Shown one piece after another: positions 11,291-20,717 of a DNA stretch of 64,000 nucleotides. A program made the translations under genes and the position numbers. How positions within the stretch are numbered: the stretch's first letter is position 1; every line of letters starts with the position of its first letter. Source of the stretch: Molossus alvarezi. Lineage: Eukaryota > Chordata > Mammalia > Chiroptera > Molossidae. The stretch lies in assembly GCA_037176705.1 (NCBI GenBank), contig CM073885.1, forward strand, positions 168,072,290-168,136,289, read 5' to 3'. The notes under the pieces were generated by a model. It ran no database searches. It was given only the letters and a program-made list of their open reading frames with translations, and was not told the DNA's origin.

Positions 11291-11429
11291 GGGAGGAACA
11301 AGCAGCAGAGGAGACTGAGAAGAGCACCCAATGGAACAGAAGTAAAAGCAGGGAAGTAGAGTGTAAGGGACCCAGTGAGCCAAGTGTTTTGAGGATGTAG
11401 AAATGTTCAAAATCACTGACAATCAAATT

Positions 11430-11890
11430 CACATATTAAAATGACAATAAGATACTATTTTGACTTTTAGATTAAGAAGTAAAATAAACACTTCATGCTG
11501 TCAAGAACACAGTGAAGTGGTTGTACCAACTTACACCAGAACTGGGAAAATAATTGGGTTGAACTTTCTGGAAAGCATTTTAACATTATATAAAAGTCCA
11601 TATACTGAAAACTAGCCTTTTCTTTTCTAAGAATTCACCCTACAGAAATAAGCAGAAACTTAGACATAGTTATATATACACAGATGTTCACTACAGGGTT
11701 ATTTATATTAGTGAACAAATAGAGAAATATTACATTTTGAACAAGAAAAATTATTCAAAAAATTAAGAGTCTAATAAAAAGTTGATATTGTAGCCCAAGA
11801 AAATAATGATTGCAAAGTATATTTAATGACATGTGAAGGTCTCCATGATACTGTATTAATTGAGGAAAATGGGAAAAAGACCTTTATCGT
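11430..11890 (+). mobile_element. Old L1M 3' region fragment
   Basis: TATTTTGACTTTTAGATTAAGAAG, AAGTGGTTGTACCAACTTAC, CAGGGTTATTTATATTAG and related steps match, at high divergence, the L1 ORF2 end/3'UTR track (single-particle wording as in GGTACAACCAC..., GCATTATTTATAATAG). No frame remains. Confidence 0.65.
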
Positions 11891-11904
11891 AATAAAAAGG
11901 CTGA

Positions 11905-12070
11905 TAATTACCTACTGTGTGCAAGACACTGTGCTAATAATGTATATATACATTGTCTCTGGTTCTTTAAAGTAGGCATTGGGAGAAAGTGGAGGCTTAA
12001 AAAGGTAATTGAATGAACCACATTTTATTTAATTATATTACCGCATTTTAGAACTGATGACAGCATAGGG
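11905..12070 (-). mobile_element. MIR fragment
   Basis: ACCTACTGTGTGCAAGACACTGTGCTAATA is the MIR/L3-type TACTATGTGCCAGGCACTGTTCTAA block. It is followed by a GTAGGCATTGGGAGAAAGTGGAGGCTTAAAAAGG stretch comparable to the MIR core. Orientation judged from the block order. Confidence 0.65.
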
Positions 12071-12189
12071 ATAAAATGATAACAAAAAAAGAACCAGCCC
12101 CTGCCCCTGATGGAGTGTAAATTCTATAAGTGCAGGGGGCAGCTATTACACAAATTATTGTATTTTCTTTATTTTTTTGTTAAATTTCA

Positions 12190-14045
12190 ATTTTTCTTTT
12201 TTCTTTATTTTTTTTTATTGTTGCAAATACTACAGATGTCCCCTTTTTTCCCCCCATTTGACCCCCTCCTTGCCTCTCCCACCCTCTTCTTTCCTTCCCC
12301 AGCCTAATGCCTATGTCCATTAGTTGTGCATATATGCATATAAGTCCTTTGGTTTATCTCTTCCCACCTCTTCCACCCCCCTCCCTCTGAGGTTTGTTAG
12401 TCTGTTCCCTACTTCCATGACTCTGGATCTCTTTTAGTCCACAGCTTATTTTGTTCATTATGTTCCATAAATAAGTGAGACCATGTGGTACTTGTCTTTC
12501 TCTGACTGGCTTATTTCACTTAACATAATACTCTCCAGGTCCCTCCAGGTCGTCTCACAAGGTATAAAATATCATTCTTTCTTACAGCTGCATAGTATTC
12601 CATTGTGTACATATACCACAGCTTTTTTATCCACTCATCTAATGATGGGCCCTTGGGCTGTTTCCAGATCTTAACAATTGTAAATAGCACTGCTATGAAC
12701 ATAGGCCTGAATATATTCTTCCTGATTGGTGTTTCAGGCTTCTTAGGATATATTCCAAGAACTGGGATCACTGGGTCAAATTGCAGTTCCATTTTTAATT
12801 TTTTAAAGAAACACCATATTGTTTTCTACAGTGGCTGCACCAGTCTGCATTCCCACCAGCAGTGTACTAGAGTCCCCTTTTCTCCACACCCTCGTCAGCA
12901 CTTGTTGTTTGATGATTTGTTGATGGCAACCATTCTGGCAGATGTGAGGTGATATTTCACAGTCATTTTAATTTGCATCTCTCTGATGAGTAGAGATGTT
13001 GAGCGTTTTTTTCATATGTCTCATGGCCATTTGTATGTCCTGTTTGGAGAAGTGTCTATTCAGGTCCTCTGCCCATTTTTTAAATTGGATTGTTTGTCTT
13101 CCTTTTGTTGAGTTGTATGAGTACTCTATATATTTTGGATATTAACCCCTTATCCGATGTGTCATTAGCAAATATGTTCTCCCAGAGAATGGGTTCCCTT
13201 TTCATTTTGATGCTGGTTTCTTTTGCCATGCAGAAGCTTTTTAGTTTGATTGGTCCCATTTATTATTTTTTTTCTTTGTTTCTCTTGCCTTAGGTGTTGT
13301 ATCAGTGAAAATTCCACTACATATGATGTCTGATATTTTTCTGCTTTCATTTTCTTCTAGGATTTTTATGGTTTTATGGGTAACACTTAAGTCTTTTATC
13401 TATTTTGAGTTTATTTTTGTGTATATTTTAAGTTGGAGGTCTAGTTTCATTTGTTTGCATATAGCTGTCCAATTTTCCCAACACCATTTATTGAAGAGAT
13501 TGTCTTTTCTCCATTGTATGCTCTTGCCTTCTTTGTCTAATATTATTTTTGTTTACTGTCTTGAGTCAATATCTGGGTTCTCTCTTCTGTTCCATTGATC
13601 TATATGCCTGTTCTTGTGCCAGTACCAGGCTGTTTTGAATATGATGGCTTGGAGCATAACTTGGTATCTGTTACTGTGACCCTTCCCATTTTGTTCTTCT
13701 TTTTCAAGATTGCTGTGGCTATTTGAGGACTTTCATGGTTCCATATAAACTTTTGGAGTATTTGTTCTAGATCTGTGAAATACGCTATTGGTACTTTAAT
13801 AGGGATTTCATTGTATCTGTAGATTGCTTTGGGTAGTATGGGCATTTTAATTATGTTGATTTTTCCAATCCATGAACATGGTATATGTTTCCACTTATTT
13901 ATATCTTCCTCTATTTCTCTTTTCAATGTCATGTAGTTTCCTGAGAACAGGTCTTTTACCTCTTTGCTTAAATTATGCCTAGGTATTTTGTTGTTGTTGT
14001 TGCAATAGTAAACAGGATTGTTTTTTAGTTTCCCTTTCTGAGTGT
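12190..14045 (-). mobile_element. Bat L1, 5'-truncated, antisense, about 1.85 kb
   Basis: Read on the minus strand this is the last third of an L1: ORF2 C-terminal region, then a 3'UTR ending ACATCTGTAGTATTTGCAACAATAAAAA with the poly-A seen as T-rich sequence at 12190-12218. The same end occurs at 2690-2735. Two good frames survive: 13600-13932 (110 aa, starting with a [20 protein letters not shown] segment of ORF2) and 12520-12792 (90 aa with the [14 protein letters not shown] motif near the ORF2 terminus). Fewer stops than the old L1 at 0-6 kb, so younger. The 5' end falls near 14040 inside ORF2. Confidence 0.92.
13600..13932 (-). pseudogene. L1 ORF2 C-terminal open stretch (110 aa)
   Basis: Best-preserved protein segment in the window. 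The minus-strand frame carries the [16 protein letters not shown] motif, then [15 protein letters not shown] and [15 protein letters not shown], the standard order in L1 ORF2p between reverse transcriptase and the C-terminal Cys-rich domain. It lacks endonuclease and RT domains because the element is 5'-truncated, so it is not a functional gene. The apparent start Met is internal to ORF2. Confidence 0.88.
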
Positions 14046-14529
14046 TTAAAACAAATTCTTTAAAAAAATTGCATACATAAATATATAAACAACACTGTAA
14101 TAAGAGCTATAAAGTAAAAGTACACACAAATCTAGACATTAGAAAGGAAAAGAGCCCGTAATTCGCTAAGAATCCTATCAATGCCTCTCAAACGTTTGGT
14201 ATGCACACACTGATACCACATTTTCTGTGTCAGAAATTAACCAATGATAAATGGCCTTTAAAAAGAATGAGATTATTGATTCCCATTATGTGATCCAAGC
14301 AATAGCATAAGTGAATAAAGAAAAGAGTAACTAACTATATTTTTCATCTTCTCCAAAGGACTGGAAGGTTTATTCTAAGGTGAAAAATGAGACTGGAAGA
14401 CCTTCCTTCCAAATTTTTGGGCCTCCCAATTTAGAGACTTCCAAAAATATCAGTAGCAGAATTCTTTTTGACACTTTACCACATAGCCTTCCCAATAATT
14501 TGTACCACATTGTTGACCTTTAAAATATC
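14046..14529. other. Unassigned DNA
   Basis: AT-rich, no recognisable frame or repeat. Separates two L1 pieces of opposite orientation. Confidence 0.45.
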
Positions 14530-14975
14530 TCACTGAAATATTACTCTGTCATGAAAAAGAATGAAATCTTACCATCTGTGACAGCATGGATGGACCCAGA
14601 GGGCATTATGTTAAGTGACATAAGTCAGACAGAAAATGACAAATACCATATGATTTCACTTATACGCGGAATCTAAAAAAAAATTAATGAACAAAACAGG
14701 AGGAGACTCATAGGTATAGAGAAGAGACTGATGGTTGCAGAAGAGAGGTGGGTAAAAGAGGTGAAGGGCTAAGAAGCACAAATTGGTAGTTACAAAATAG
14801 TCGTGAGGAAGTAAGTAAGCATAGGAAATATGGGCAATAATATGGTGATAACTATGTGTGGTGTCAGTCAAGGTGTTGGAAATATGGAGAAGAATGCAAT
14901 GCAAAGTATATGGTTGTCTAACCACTAAGCTGTATACCTGCAACCAATGCATAAAAATAAATTTTGACAATATTT
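14530..14975 (+). mobile_element. Old L1 3' end
   Basis: GAAATATTACTCTGTCATGAAAAAGAATGAAATC, CATTATGTTAAGTGACATAAG and TACCATATGATTTCACTTAT are the classic L1 ORF2 end/3'UTR phrases. They are followed by a 3'UTR ending TAAGCTGTATACCTGCAACC and AATAAAAATAAAT-like sequence. 5'-truncated. Confidence 0.88.
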
Positions 14976-15319
14976 TAAATTTTTGTTAAAATAACAATTG
15001 ATAAACTGATAACTTTGCTTACATTCCTAAATTATATAAAATGTTTTCCATTTGTGAAATATGCATTTTTAGATACTTGTAGTTCTTTTAACCAATTCTG
15101 TGCACTTATCATATGTGCTTTTTGAGTGATCTTATATATATATCATCTTTTTAATGTCCCATATTACATCTTGTTCCTGAAATAAAATGCACTAGAAAAC
15201 ACACACCCACAAATAAAATAAAATAAAATCTCACTTGGGAACCCACAGGCAGGAGTATACAGTGAGCTCCTTCGAGCAGCAAGCCTGACTCAGCACCTGA
15301 GCTCTGTGGGACTTGAGAG
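14976..15319. other. Unassigned DNA with AAAAT repeats
   Basis: Contains a short (AAAAT)n-like run near 15212-15230. Nothing else recognised. Confidence 0.45.
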
Positions 15320-16145
15320 CCCTTTATGCTTCTTACCTGGTCCTTGAGTGCATTGTAAACGTTGCCTGTGACATTTCTTGTCCTGGAGATTCACAGTCCA
15401 CAGTGGCCTATTAAATGTCATGTCTGTGTTCCCCACCCTCCAGTGAGTTCTCTTCACAAGCTAGTGGCTGTCTAACCCTCTTTCCCCCCACCCTGGCCTC
15501 CTCACTCTTCCCCCGCAGGCCCACCATGCTCGGGCTCAGAGTCTGTACACACGTCTACTGTCCCATGTGCTCTGCACGCTCTGTTTCCTCCTCCCGGCTT
15601 TCCTCCTCTCCCCATCCCTCCCTGCAGTCAGGTCTCTGCTCTAATGTCATTTCTTCACAGCCGCCTTCCCCGACCAGCACATATTTAGAATCTTCTCCCT
15701 TCTCTCTGTGATCCCCATGTTTTCCTTCATAGCACTATGGCTACCTGACATTTTTATATATTTATTTAAATTTTTTAATTTTTTTTTTAGAGAGATGGGA
15801 AAGGAGAGAGAGAGGGAGAGCAAAAAGAGAAAGAAACATCGATGTGAGCACGCAATATTGATTGGCTGCCTCCTGCATGCCTCCTAGCATGGATGGAGCC
15901 TGCAACCTAGGCATGTGCCCTGACCCGGAAATGAACCAGCACCCTTTTGGTTTAGAACCCAACTAACTGAGCCACACAGGACAGAGCCTGACGTGTTTTA
16001 TATTATTCATTTATTGTTGGTCTCCCCAGGAGAATGGAAGACCCATAAGAGGCAGGACTCATTTTTCTGTCTGCTCAGTGCTACAAGCATGCCCAGCAAT
16101 AGGTGTTGTTCAGTATATAGCTGTTGACTTAATTTTAAAAGAATG
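15320..16145 (+). mobile_element. L2 LINE 3' end, split by a SINE
   Basis: CAGGTCTCTGCTCTAATGTCA, TTCTTCACAGCCGCCTTCCC, CCTTCATAGCACTATGGC, then after the SINE ATTATTCATTTATTGTTGGTCTCCCC, GGAGAATGGAAGACCCATAAGAGG and a GAATGAATGAAT end. The order matches the L2 3' end (AGGTCTCTGCTCAAATGTCAC ... CACTAGAATGTAAGCTCC ... GAATGAATG). The 98-aa frame 15415-15711 lies inside and is an artefact. Interrupted at 15765-15986. Confidence 0.85.
15765..15986 (-). mobile_element. Ves SINE, antisense, inside L2
   Basis: T-rich start, GAGAGAG body (CT-rich on its own strand), CATCGATGTGAG..., CTGCAACCTAGGCATGTGCC and TTGAACC...GAGCCAC head. Flanks CCTGACATTTTTATATATT (from 15744) and CCTGACGTGTTTTATATT (from 15987) are a diverged target duplication, and L2 continuity across it confirms insertion. 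Older type, with many mutations in the head. Confidence 0.88.
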
Positions 16146-16176
16146 AATGAATGAATAAAGGAACGAACGAATGAAC
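16141..16176. repeat. (GAAT)n short tetranucleotide run
   Basis: GAATGAATGAATGAATAAAGGAACGAACGAATGAAC. This is the natural tail of the L2 element, slightly expanded. Confidence 0.85.
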
Positions 16177-17550
16177 ATAATGCTTGGCTTTCCCTGGGCA
16201 AGCTGCTGTGCCACTGTCGAGATGCCATCCTTGATTCTGACAGGAAGGCATTCAGCACACTCCCTGGGCAGAGGCCATGGGAAGGGCAGCTCAAGGGAAG
16301 GGTGAGGTCAGGGGAGAGAGCTTTTCTGTGGACCAGGACCTCATAGCCCTGGTCTTTCCTTTTGAAACATGGTCTAGGGTCTAGTCAGATATTTTCCAGG
16401 CTGCTAACGGTTCCCAGCTTGGTATGCTAGAGGGATGGTCGGCTTTTTCCTGGCTATAACATGCAGTCATTGACCCTGGTCTCCAACTCTGACAAGCTCT
16501 GAATCGCCACTCTTATCCATTACTCAGTCAAGAGAAATCTCTTTCTAGATTGGAGAAAAGTTTCCTAGTGTTTCTGGCCAAGCTCAGTGGCTATCTACTG
16601 TGCAGAAGTATGTCCTTTTTATGTCACTGTGAAAATCATCTAGTGCTCAGTCTCTGGAAAACAAAATTGGAAAGGAAAGTATTTTACTTCTTAACTTTGT
16701 TTTTCTGCTCTGCCACATCTATGCTATAAAGCAATAAGCGTAAAGCAAGAACCCTATTGAATAGGGGAAAGCAAAGAGGTAGGATATTGAGATGGATAAA
16801 AATAGACAAATTAGTAAAACATGCATACATTACTAGCCTGATCAGATGTTCACCTCTCTCCTAATAAGGTATAGACAGAAAAAATTACTTGGTGAGTGGC
16901 CATGAGTTTCCAAGAAAAGGAGGTATGAATTTCTTTTAACTAAGTAAGTGTGTGAATACCAAGTTTGGTATCAAATATCAAAGTCTTGTGGTTCTGTATA
17001 ACTAATTTTTTTCTTACAAAAACATTTTCCTGGAGTTATACGGCTTTATGGAAAATTTGCCTCTATTAATAATTCTTGACATATTAGCATTGTAAATTAT
17101 TTCTCAAAGAAAAAATTTACCAAAAAATTGAACATTTTGTGAGTGTATGTGTTTTTTGTTTGTTTGTTTTTTACTATTCTCTTAAATATACCCCAAAAGC
17201 TGATAGGGTAACTTTAGTTGTAGTTGGATAAAAGTCACAGCTCACACTAATCACATTCAGAAAACACCCTATTTCATTTTACATAAAAACAAAATAAACA
17301 AAACTCTTTCTGAATTTCCTTTAATTTTAAGGAGATATATACATGATGCATACTGAAACATATTTAGCTCATGTACTTCGGAGTATGTGGAGATTTATTT
17401 GCTCATTGTCATTAACAACCATGTTTAAATAAAATAGAAGACACAGAACACAAATTAGTTATAAAAATAACTTATTTGTTTAGAGATGGATGATGTTTTT
17501 GTTGGAATAACAAAGAGGAGAGGCCCTGATGAGTTTTCCACCTACATGTT
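16177..17550. other. Unassigned AT-rich DNA
   Basis: About 1.4 kb. Only small features are visible: a (GTTT)n-like stretch at 17157-17171 and scattered A-runs. No frame above 60 aa of interest, no repeat recognised. Confidence 0.45.
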
Positions 17551-17566
17551 CAGCCTAGATTATCTT

Positions 17567-17783
17567 TTTTTTTTTTTATCCTCACCTGAGGACATTTTTC
17601 CAATTTTTGTACAGATAGAGTGGGAGGGAGAGAGAGGGATGGAGAGAGAGAGAGCGAAACATCGACATGAAAGGGACACATCGAGTGGCTGCCACCCGCA
17701 TGACCAACGAAGGCTGGGGACAAACTGCAACCGAAGTACGTGCCCTTAGCGGGAACCAAACCCGGGTCTCTCCGGACCGCAGA
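17567..17783 (-). mobile_element. Ves SINE, antisense, 5'-truncated, perfect target duplication
   Basis: Poly-T then CCTCACCTGAGGACATTTTT, (AG)-rich body, CATCGACATGAAAGGGACAC, GTACGTGCCCTTAGCGGGAA and CCCGGGTCTCTCCGGACCGC, where it stops abruptly. The last 30 or so bases of the head (A box, GGCTCAGCGGTTAGAGC) are missing. Flanks are an identical 16-bp CAGCCTAGATTATCTT at 17551-17566 and 17784-17799, so the truncation happened at insertion. The copy lacks the A box of the internal polymerase III promoter. Confidence 0.95.
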
Positions 17784-17799
17784 CAGCCTAGATTATCTT

Positions 17800-18699
17800 A
17801 AATCAACCAAACACTGTGGTTCAGAGACGCGGTCATATTTCACAGATGCCCCGGTATCTATAAACAAACAGTTCACTAAATTTAAATTGCATGTGTTTCT
17901 TCTTTAACTTTTTGAAAAATTTGGTGAGTATAGGATGTTTATTTCCAAATTTTGACTTTCTTCGGTCTTACGCTTTGGTTTAAAATTCCCAACTTCAGAT
18001 AAAAAGGTCTCTTTACAAAGACAGGTGGCTTCTAGAACAATCAGCATTACTGGGTCAGGGAGTAGGAGGGTTTTGGAGGAAAGAGACCTGAGGTGAATGA
18101 GCGGGGCCTGAGCAGGGAGATGGATAATCTCTGGAGAAAGTCGGAACCCTGTGCTCGATATTAACGCGAACACTAGCTCAGCGTGGACTTTACTCTTTTG
18201 GAATTGATTTGTAATCTAATTTGAGGTCGTTATTTATGATCCCAACACCTAGTTTATTTCATTCTGGCTGATAGCATAAATAATTGTGTCTGATGGATGG
18301 GAACAGGCAGCAGCTAGGATGAGCTACCCAGCTACCGCGTGTCACACAGACTTTGTTATTGAAACAAGGGCAGTCCGTCATTTTCAGGTGAAAGCTTTGC
18401 TTGTGTCATGACCTGTCACTGTTGGGAACAAAACTCCAGCACTGCACCTGGCCTGGGGCAGCTGTTCAGCAGATCACATATTTCCTTCCTCCACTGAGAT
18501 CCATTAATTTGTGAATTAAGGAGAAATCTAGTCCCATATGTTCTGCAAAAAGTAGGTTCTACGGCTCAATACGAGCAGGAATGGCAGAGGCAGCGAAAGT
18601 GCCCAGATGAGTCCAGCTCCTGCCCGGAGCGTCCAGCTGCCTATGAGGATGCACAGGGCGCTCCAGCGGAGTCCAGGAGCCAGAGCGTCGGCTCTTCCG
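17800..18699. other. Unassigned DNA
   Basis: 0.9 kb of mixed composition. A minus-strand 89-aa frame (17904-18173) has no recognisable domain. Nothing else recognised. Confidence 0.45.
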
Positions 18700-18862
18700 T
18701 TCTTAGCTGTGAGACCTTAGGCTATGTACTTAACCTCTCTGTTTTCTTATTGCTAGACTGAGGATATCTTTTACCTCGTAGGATTAGTATGTTTGTATTA
18801 TAAAGCAATTACAACAGTGCCTGATACTGAATAAGCACTAACTAGGTATCAAATCATAATTA
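18700..18862 (+). mobile_element. MIR SINE
   Basis: TAGCTGTGAGACCTTAGGC, ACTTAACCTCTCTGTTTTCT, CTCGTAGGATTAGTATG and CAGTGCCTGATACTGAATAAGCACT reproduce the MIR core and 3' part in order. Confidence 0.85.
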
Positions 18863-18886
18863 ATTAATTAAAAATTAATAAATCAA

Positions 18887-19084
18887 GCCCGGCCGGTGTG
18901 GCTCAGAGGTTGAACATCAACCCATGCACCAAGAGGTCGCCAGTTCAATTCCCAGTCAGAGCACATGCCCAGGTTGTGGGCCCAGCCCCCAATGCATGCA
19001 GGAGGCAGCCAATCGATGTTCTCTCTCATTGCTCTCTCTCTCTCCCCCCCTTCCACTCTCTCTACAAATTAATAATAAAAAAAA
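18887..19084 (+). mobile_element. Ves SINE, GGTGTGGCTCAG type
   Basis: CCGGCCGGTGTGGCTCAGAG, CCATGCACCAAGAGGTCGCC, GTTCAATTCCCAGTCAGAGC, CATGCCCAGGTTGTGGGCCC, GCAGGAGGCAGCCAATCGAT, then a CT-rich end and A-rich tail. A different subfamily from the AAGGGCACGTACCTCGGTTG type at 4918. First of three SINEs packed into 560 bp. Confidence 0.93.
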
Positions 19085-19107
19085 TTACTTTTTTTGAATT
19101 TAAAAAG

Positions 19108-19312
19108 TTTTTTCTTTATTGATTTTAGAGAGAGAAGAAGGGAGAGGGAGAAAGAGATAGAGAGATGAGAGAGAACATCGATTGGTCACCTCCTGCACTC
19201 CCCCCACTGAGGATTTAGTCCACAACCTGGGCATGTGCCCTGACCAGGAATTGAACCAGCGACCTCTTGGAGCATGGGTTGATGCTTAACCACTGAGCCA
19301 CACTGGCTGGGC
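19108..19312 (-). mobile_element. Ves SINE, antisense, same subfamily as its neighbour
   Basis: TTTTTTCTTTATTGATTTTA, AG-rich body, CACCTCCTGCACTCCCCCCA, CACAACCTGGGCATGTGCCC, GACCTCTTGGAGCATGGGTT and ACCACTGAGCCACACTGGCT. It is the reverse complement of the type at 18887-19084, so the two form a tail-to-tail inverted repeat with about 23 bp between. Confidence 0.93.
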
Positions 19313-19333
19313 AATAAAATTAAAAAAAATTTG

Positions 19334-19446
19334 CCCCTGGCCGATTTGGCTCAGCGGTTGGAGTGCTGGCCTGCGGACCTGAGAGTCCTGTGTTCGGGTT
19401 CCTGCTAGGGGCACGTATCAAAAAAAAAAGGAAGAAAGAAAAAAAA
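19334..19446 (+). mobile_element. Head-only Ves SINE
   Basis: CCCCTGGCCGATTTGGCTCAGCG, GTTGGAGTGCTGGCC, GTTCGGGTTCCTGCTAGGGGCACGTATC, directly followed by A10 and an A/G-rich tail. Same 3' breakpoint and the same G in GCTAGGGGCACG as the copies at 2198 and 6426. No CT-rich body. Confidence 0.9.
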
Positions 19447-19849
19447 GTGTTTAATTAATAAATCAATTAGATTTTTTTAAAGATTCTTAAAGAATTATAT
19501 AATGTAGATTTTCCAAAGCTTTCTTTGTCAGTGGAAAGCCCTGCCCAGCCAACTCCATCCCATGTCCCCCCACCAGCACCTCCACAATAGCCTTCTCTGG
19601 TAAAACTGCACTTCAAAATAATCTTTCGAAAATCTGCTGTAGAGAGAAGTTAATTAAATCCATTCTCTTAGCAAAGGATTAAAAAGAAAAGGTTTAAAAG
19701 GGGTTACCAGTGGGTATTTTGATCATAATTCTAAAAGCGTCAGAAATGAAAAGAGACAATGTCAGAATACGCTGAGTGAAAAGACTTCCTGGACATGACA
19801 TATACGCACCTGCTCTTGATGTTCATCCTGTGCTCTGCCCAGAGAATCA
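19447..19849. other. Unassigned DNA
   Basis: No frame or repeat recognised. Confidence 0.45.
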
Positions 19850-20345
19850 GGTTAACAACATCCAGCCATGCAGAGTGCTTCCTACACCGGGCACTTGTCT
19901 GGCCTGTTTAGATGCTACTTCTTAATCTTTTTTTCTTTATCCTCACCCGAGGACATTTTTGCATTTATCTTCAGATAGAGCAAGAGGGAGTGAGGGAGGA
20001 AGAAAGAGAGAGAAACATCGACTGGCTGCCACCCACACAACCCCAACTAGGGGGGGTTACAAACTGCAACCGAGGTACGTGCCCTTAGTGGGAACCGAAC
20101 CCAGGACTTTGGTCTGCAGGCTGACGCTCTAACCACTGAGCAAAACTGGCCAGGGCTAGATGCTGCTTCTTAATCTTAATAACACTATTGAGCAGTAAAT
20201 GTTTGGGCTCACCTCCATTTTAAATATGAAGTTTAGAGAATCAAAGAGTTTTTAAGTTTCTTGCCTCAGGTCACACAGCTAGAAACCAGTGGGGCAGGGA
20301 AAGCAGACCCAAGATTTCAGACCCCAAACCTGGACTCAGGTTGTT
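19850..20345 (-). mobile_element. MIR, split by a Ves SINE
   Basis: GTGCTTCCTACACCGGGCACTTGTCTGG leads into TTAGATGCTACTTCTTAATC. After the SINE comes ACCTCCATTTTAAATATGAAGTTTAGAGAATC, then CTTGCCTCAGGTCACACAGCTAGAAACC and GGGGCAGGG. This is the MIR reverse-strand order (CTATGTGCCAGGCAC ... AATCCTCACAA ... ATTTTACAGATGAGGAAAC ... GGTCACACAGCTAG). Confidence 0.85.
19930..20156 (-). mobile_element. Ves SINE, antisense, inside MIR
   Basis: T-rich start, CCTCACCCGAGGACATTTTTGC, AG-rich body, AACATCGACTGGCTGCCACC, GTACGTGCCCTTAGTGGGAA and GCTCTAACCACTGAGCAAAACTGGCCAGGGC. The 21-bp target duplication TAGATGCT(A/G)CTTCTTAATCTT lies at 19909-19929 and 20157-20177 with one difference. Confidence 0.95.
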
Positions 20346-20481
20346 CAGCAGCTTCGACGTGCAAATTACTGCTCCCCCAGCCTTCTCCTTCCTCTTGGGG
20401 GAATCAGGAACTCCAAACCCAAGGTTTTGTGCTAGAATCAGCTGCTTTTATTAGTGGTCCCCCATGAGGGTCAGCTTGTTC

Positions 20482-20717
20482 CTCTGGGACAGCGGTTCTC
20501 AACCTGTGGGTCGTGATCCCTTTGGGGGTCGAACGACCCACAGGGGTCACCTAAGACCATCAGAAAACACATATTTCCAATGGCGATTCATAACAGTAGC
20601 AAAATTACAGTTATGAAGTAGCAACAAAAATAATTTTATGGTTGGGGGTCACCACAACATGAGGAACTGTATTAAAGGGTCGCGGTATTAGGAAGGTTGA
20701 GAACCACTGCTCTGGGA
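20482..20717. mobile_element. SPIN-type hAT transposon, non-autonomous, with 8-bp target duplication
   Basis: A 220-bp element at 20490-20709 starts CAGCGGTTCTCAACCT and ends with the inverted AGGTTGAGAACCACTG (15 of 16 match). Next to the ends lie GGGTCG...GGGGGTCGAACGACCC and TATTAAAGGGTCGCGGTATT, and the middle has ACAGTTATGAAGTAGCAAC. Ends and length fit the SPIN (Space Invader) family of hAT transposons, known in vesper bats and scattered other tetrapods through horizontal transfer. The duplicated target is CTCTGGGA at 20482-20489 and 20710-20717, identical. No transposase frame, so it moved with enzyme from a full-length relative. Confidence 0.92.
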
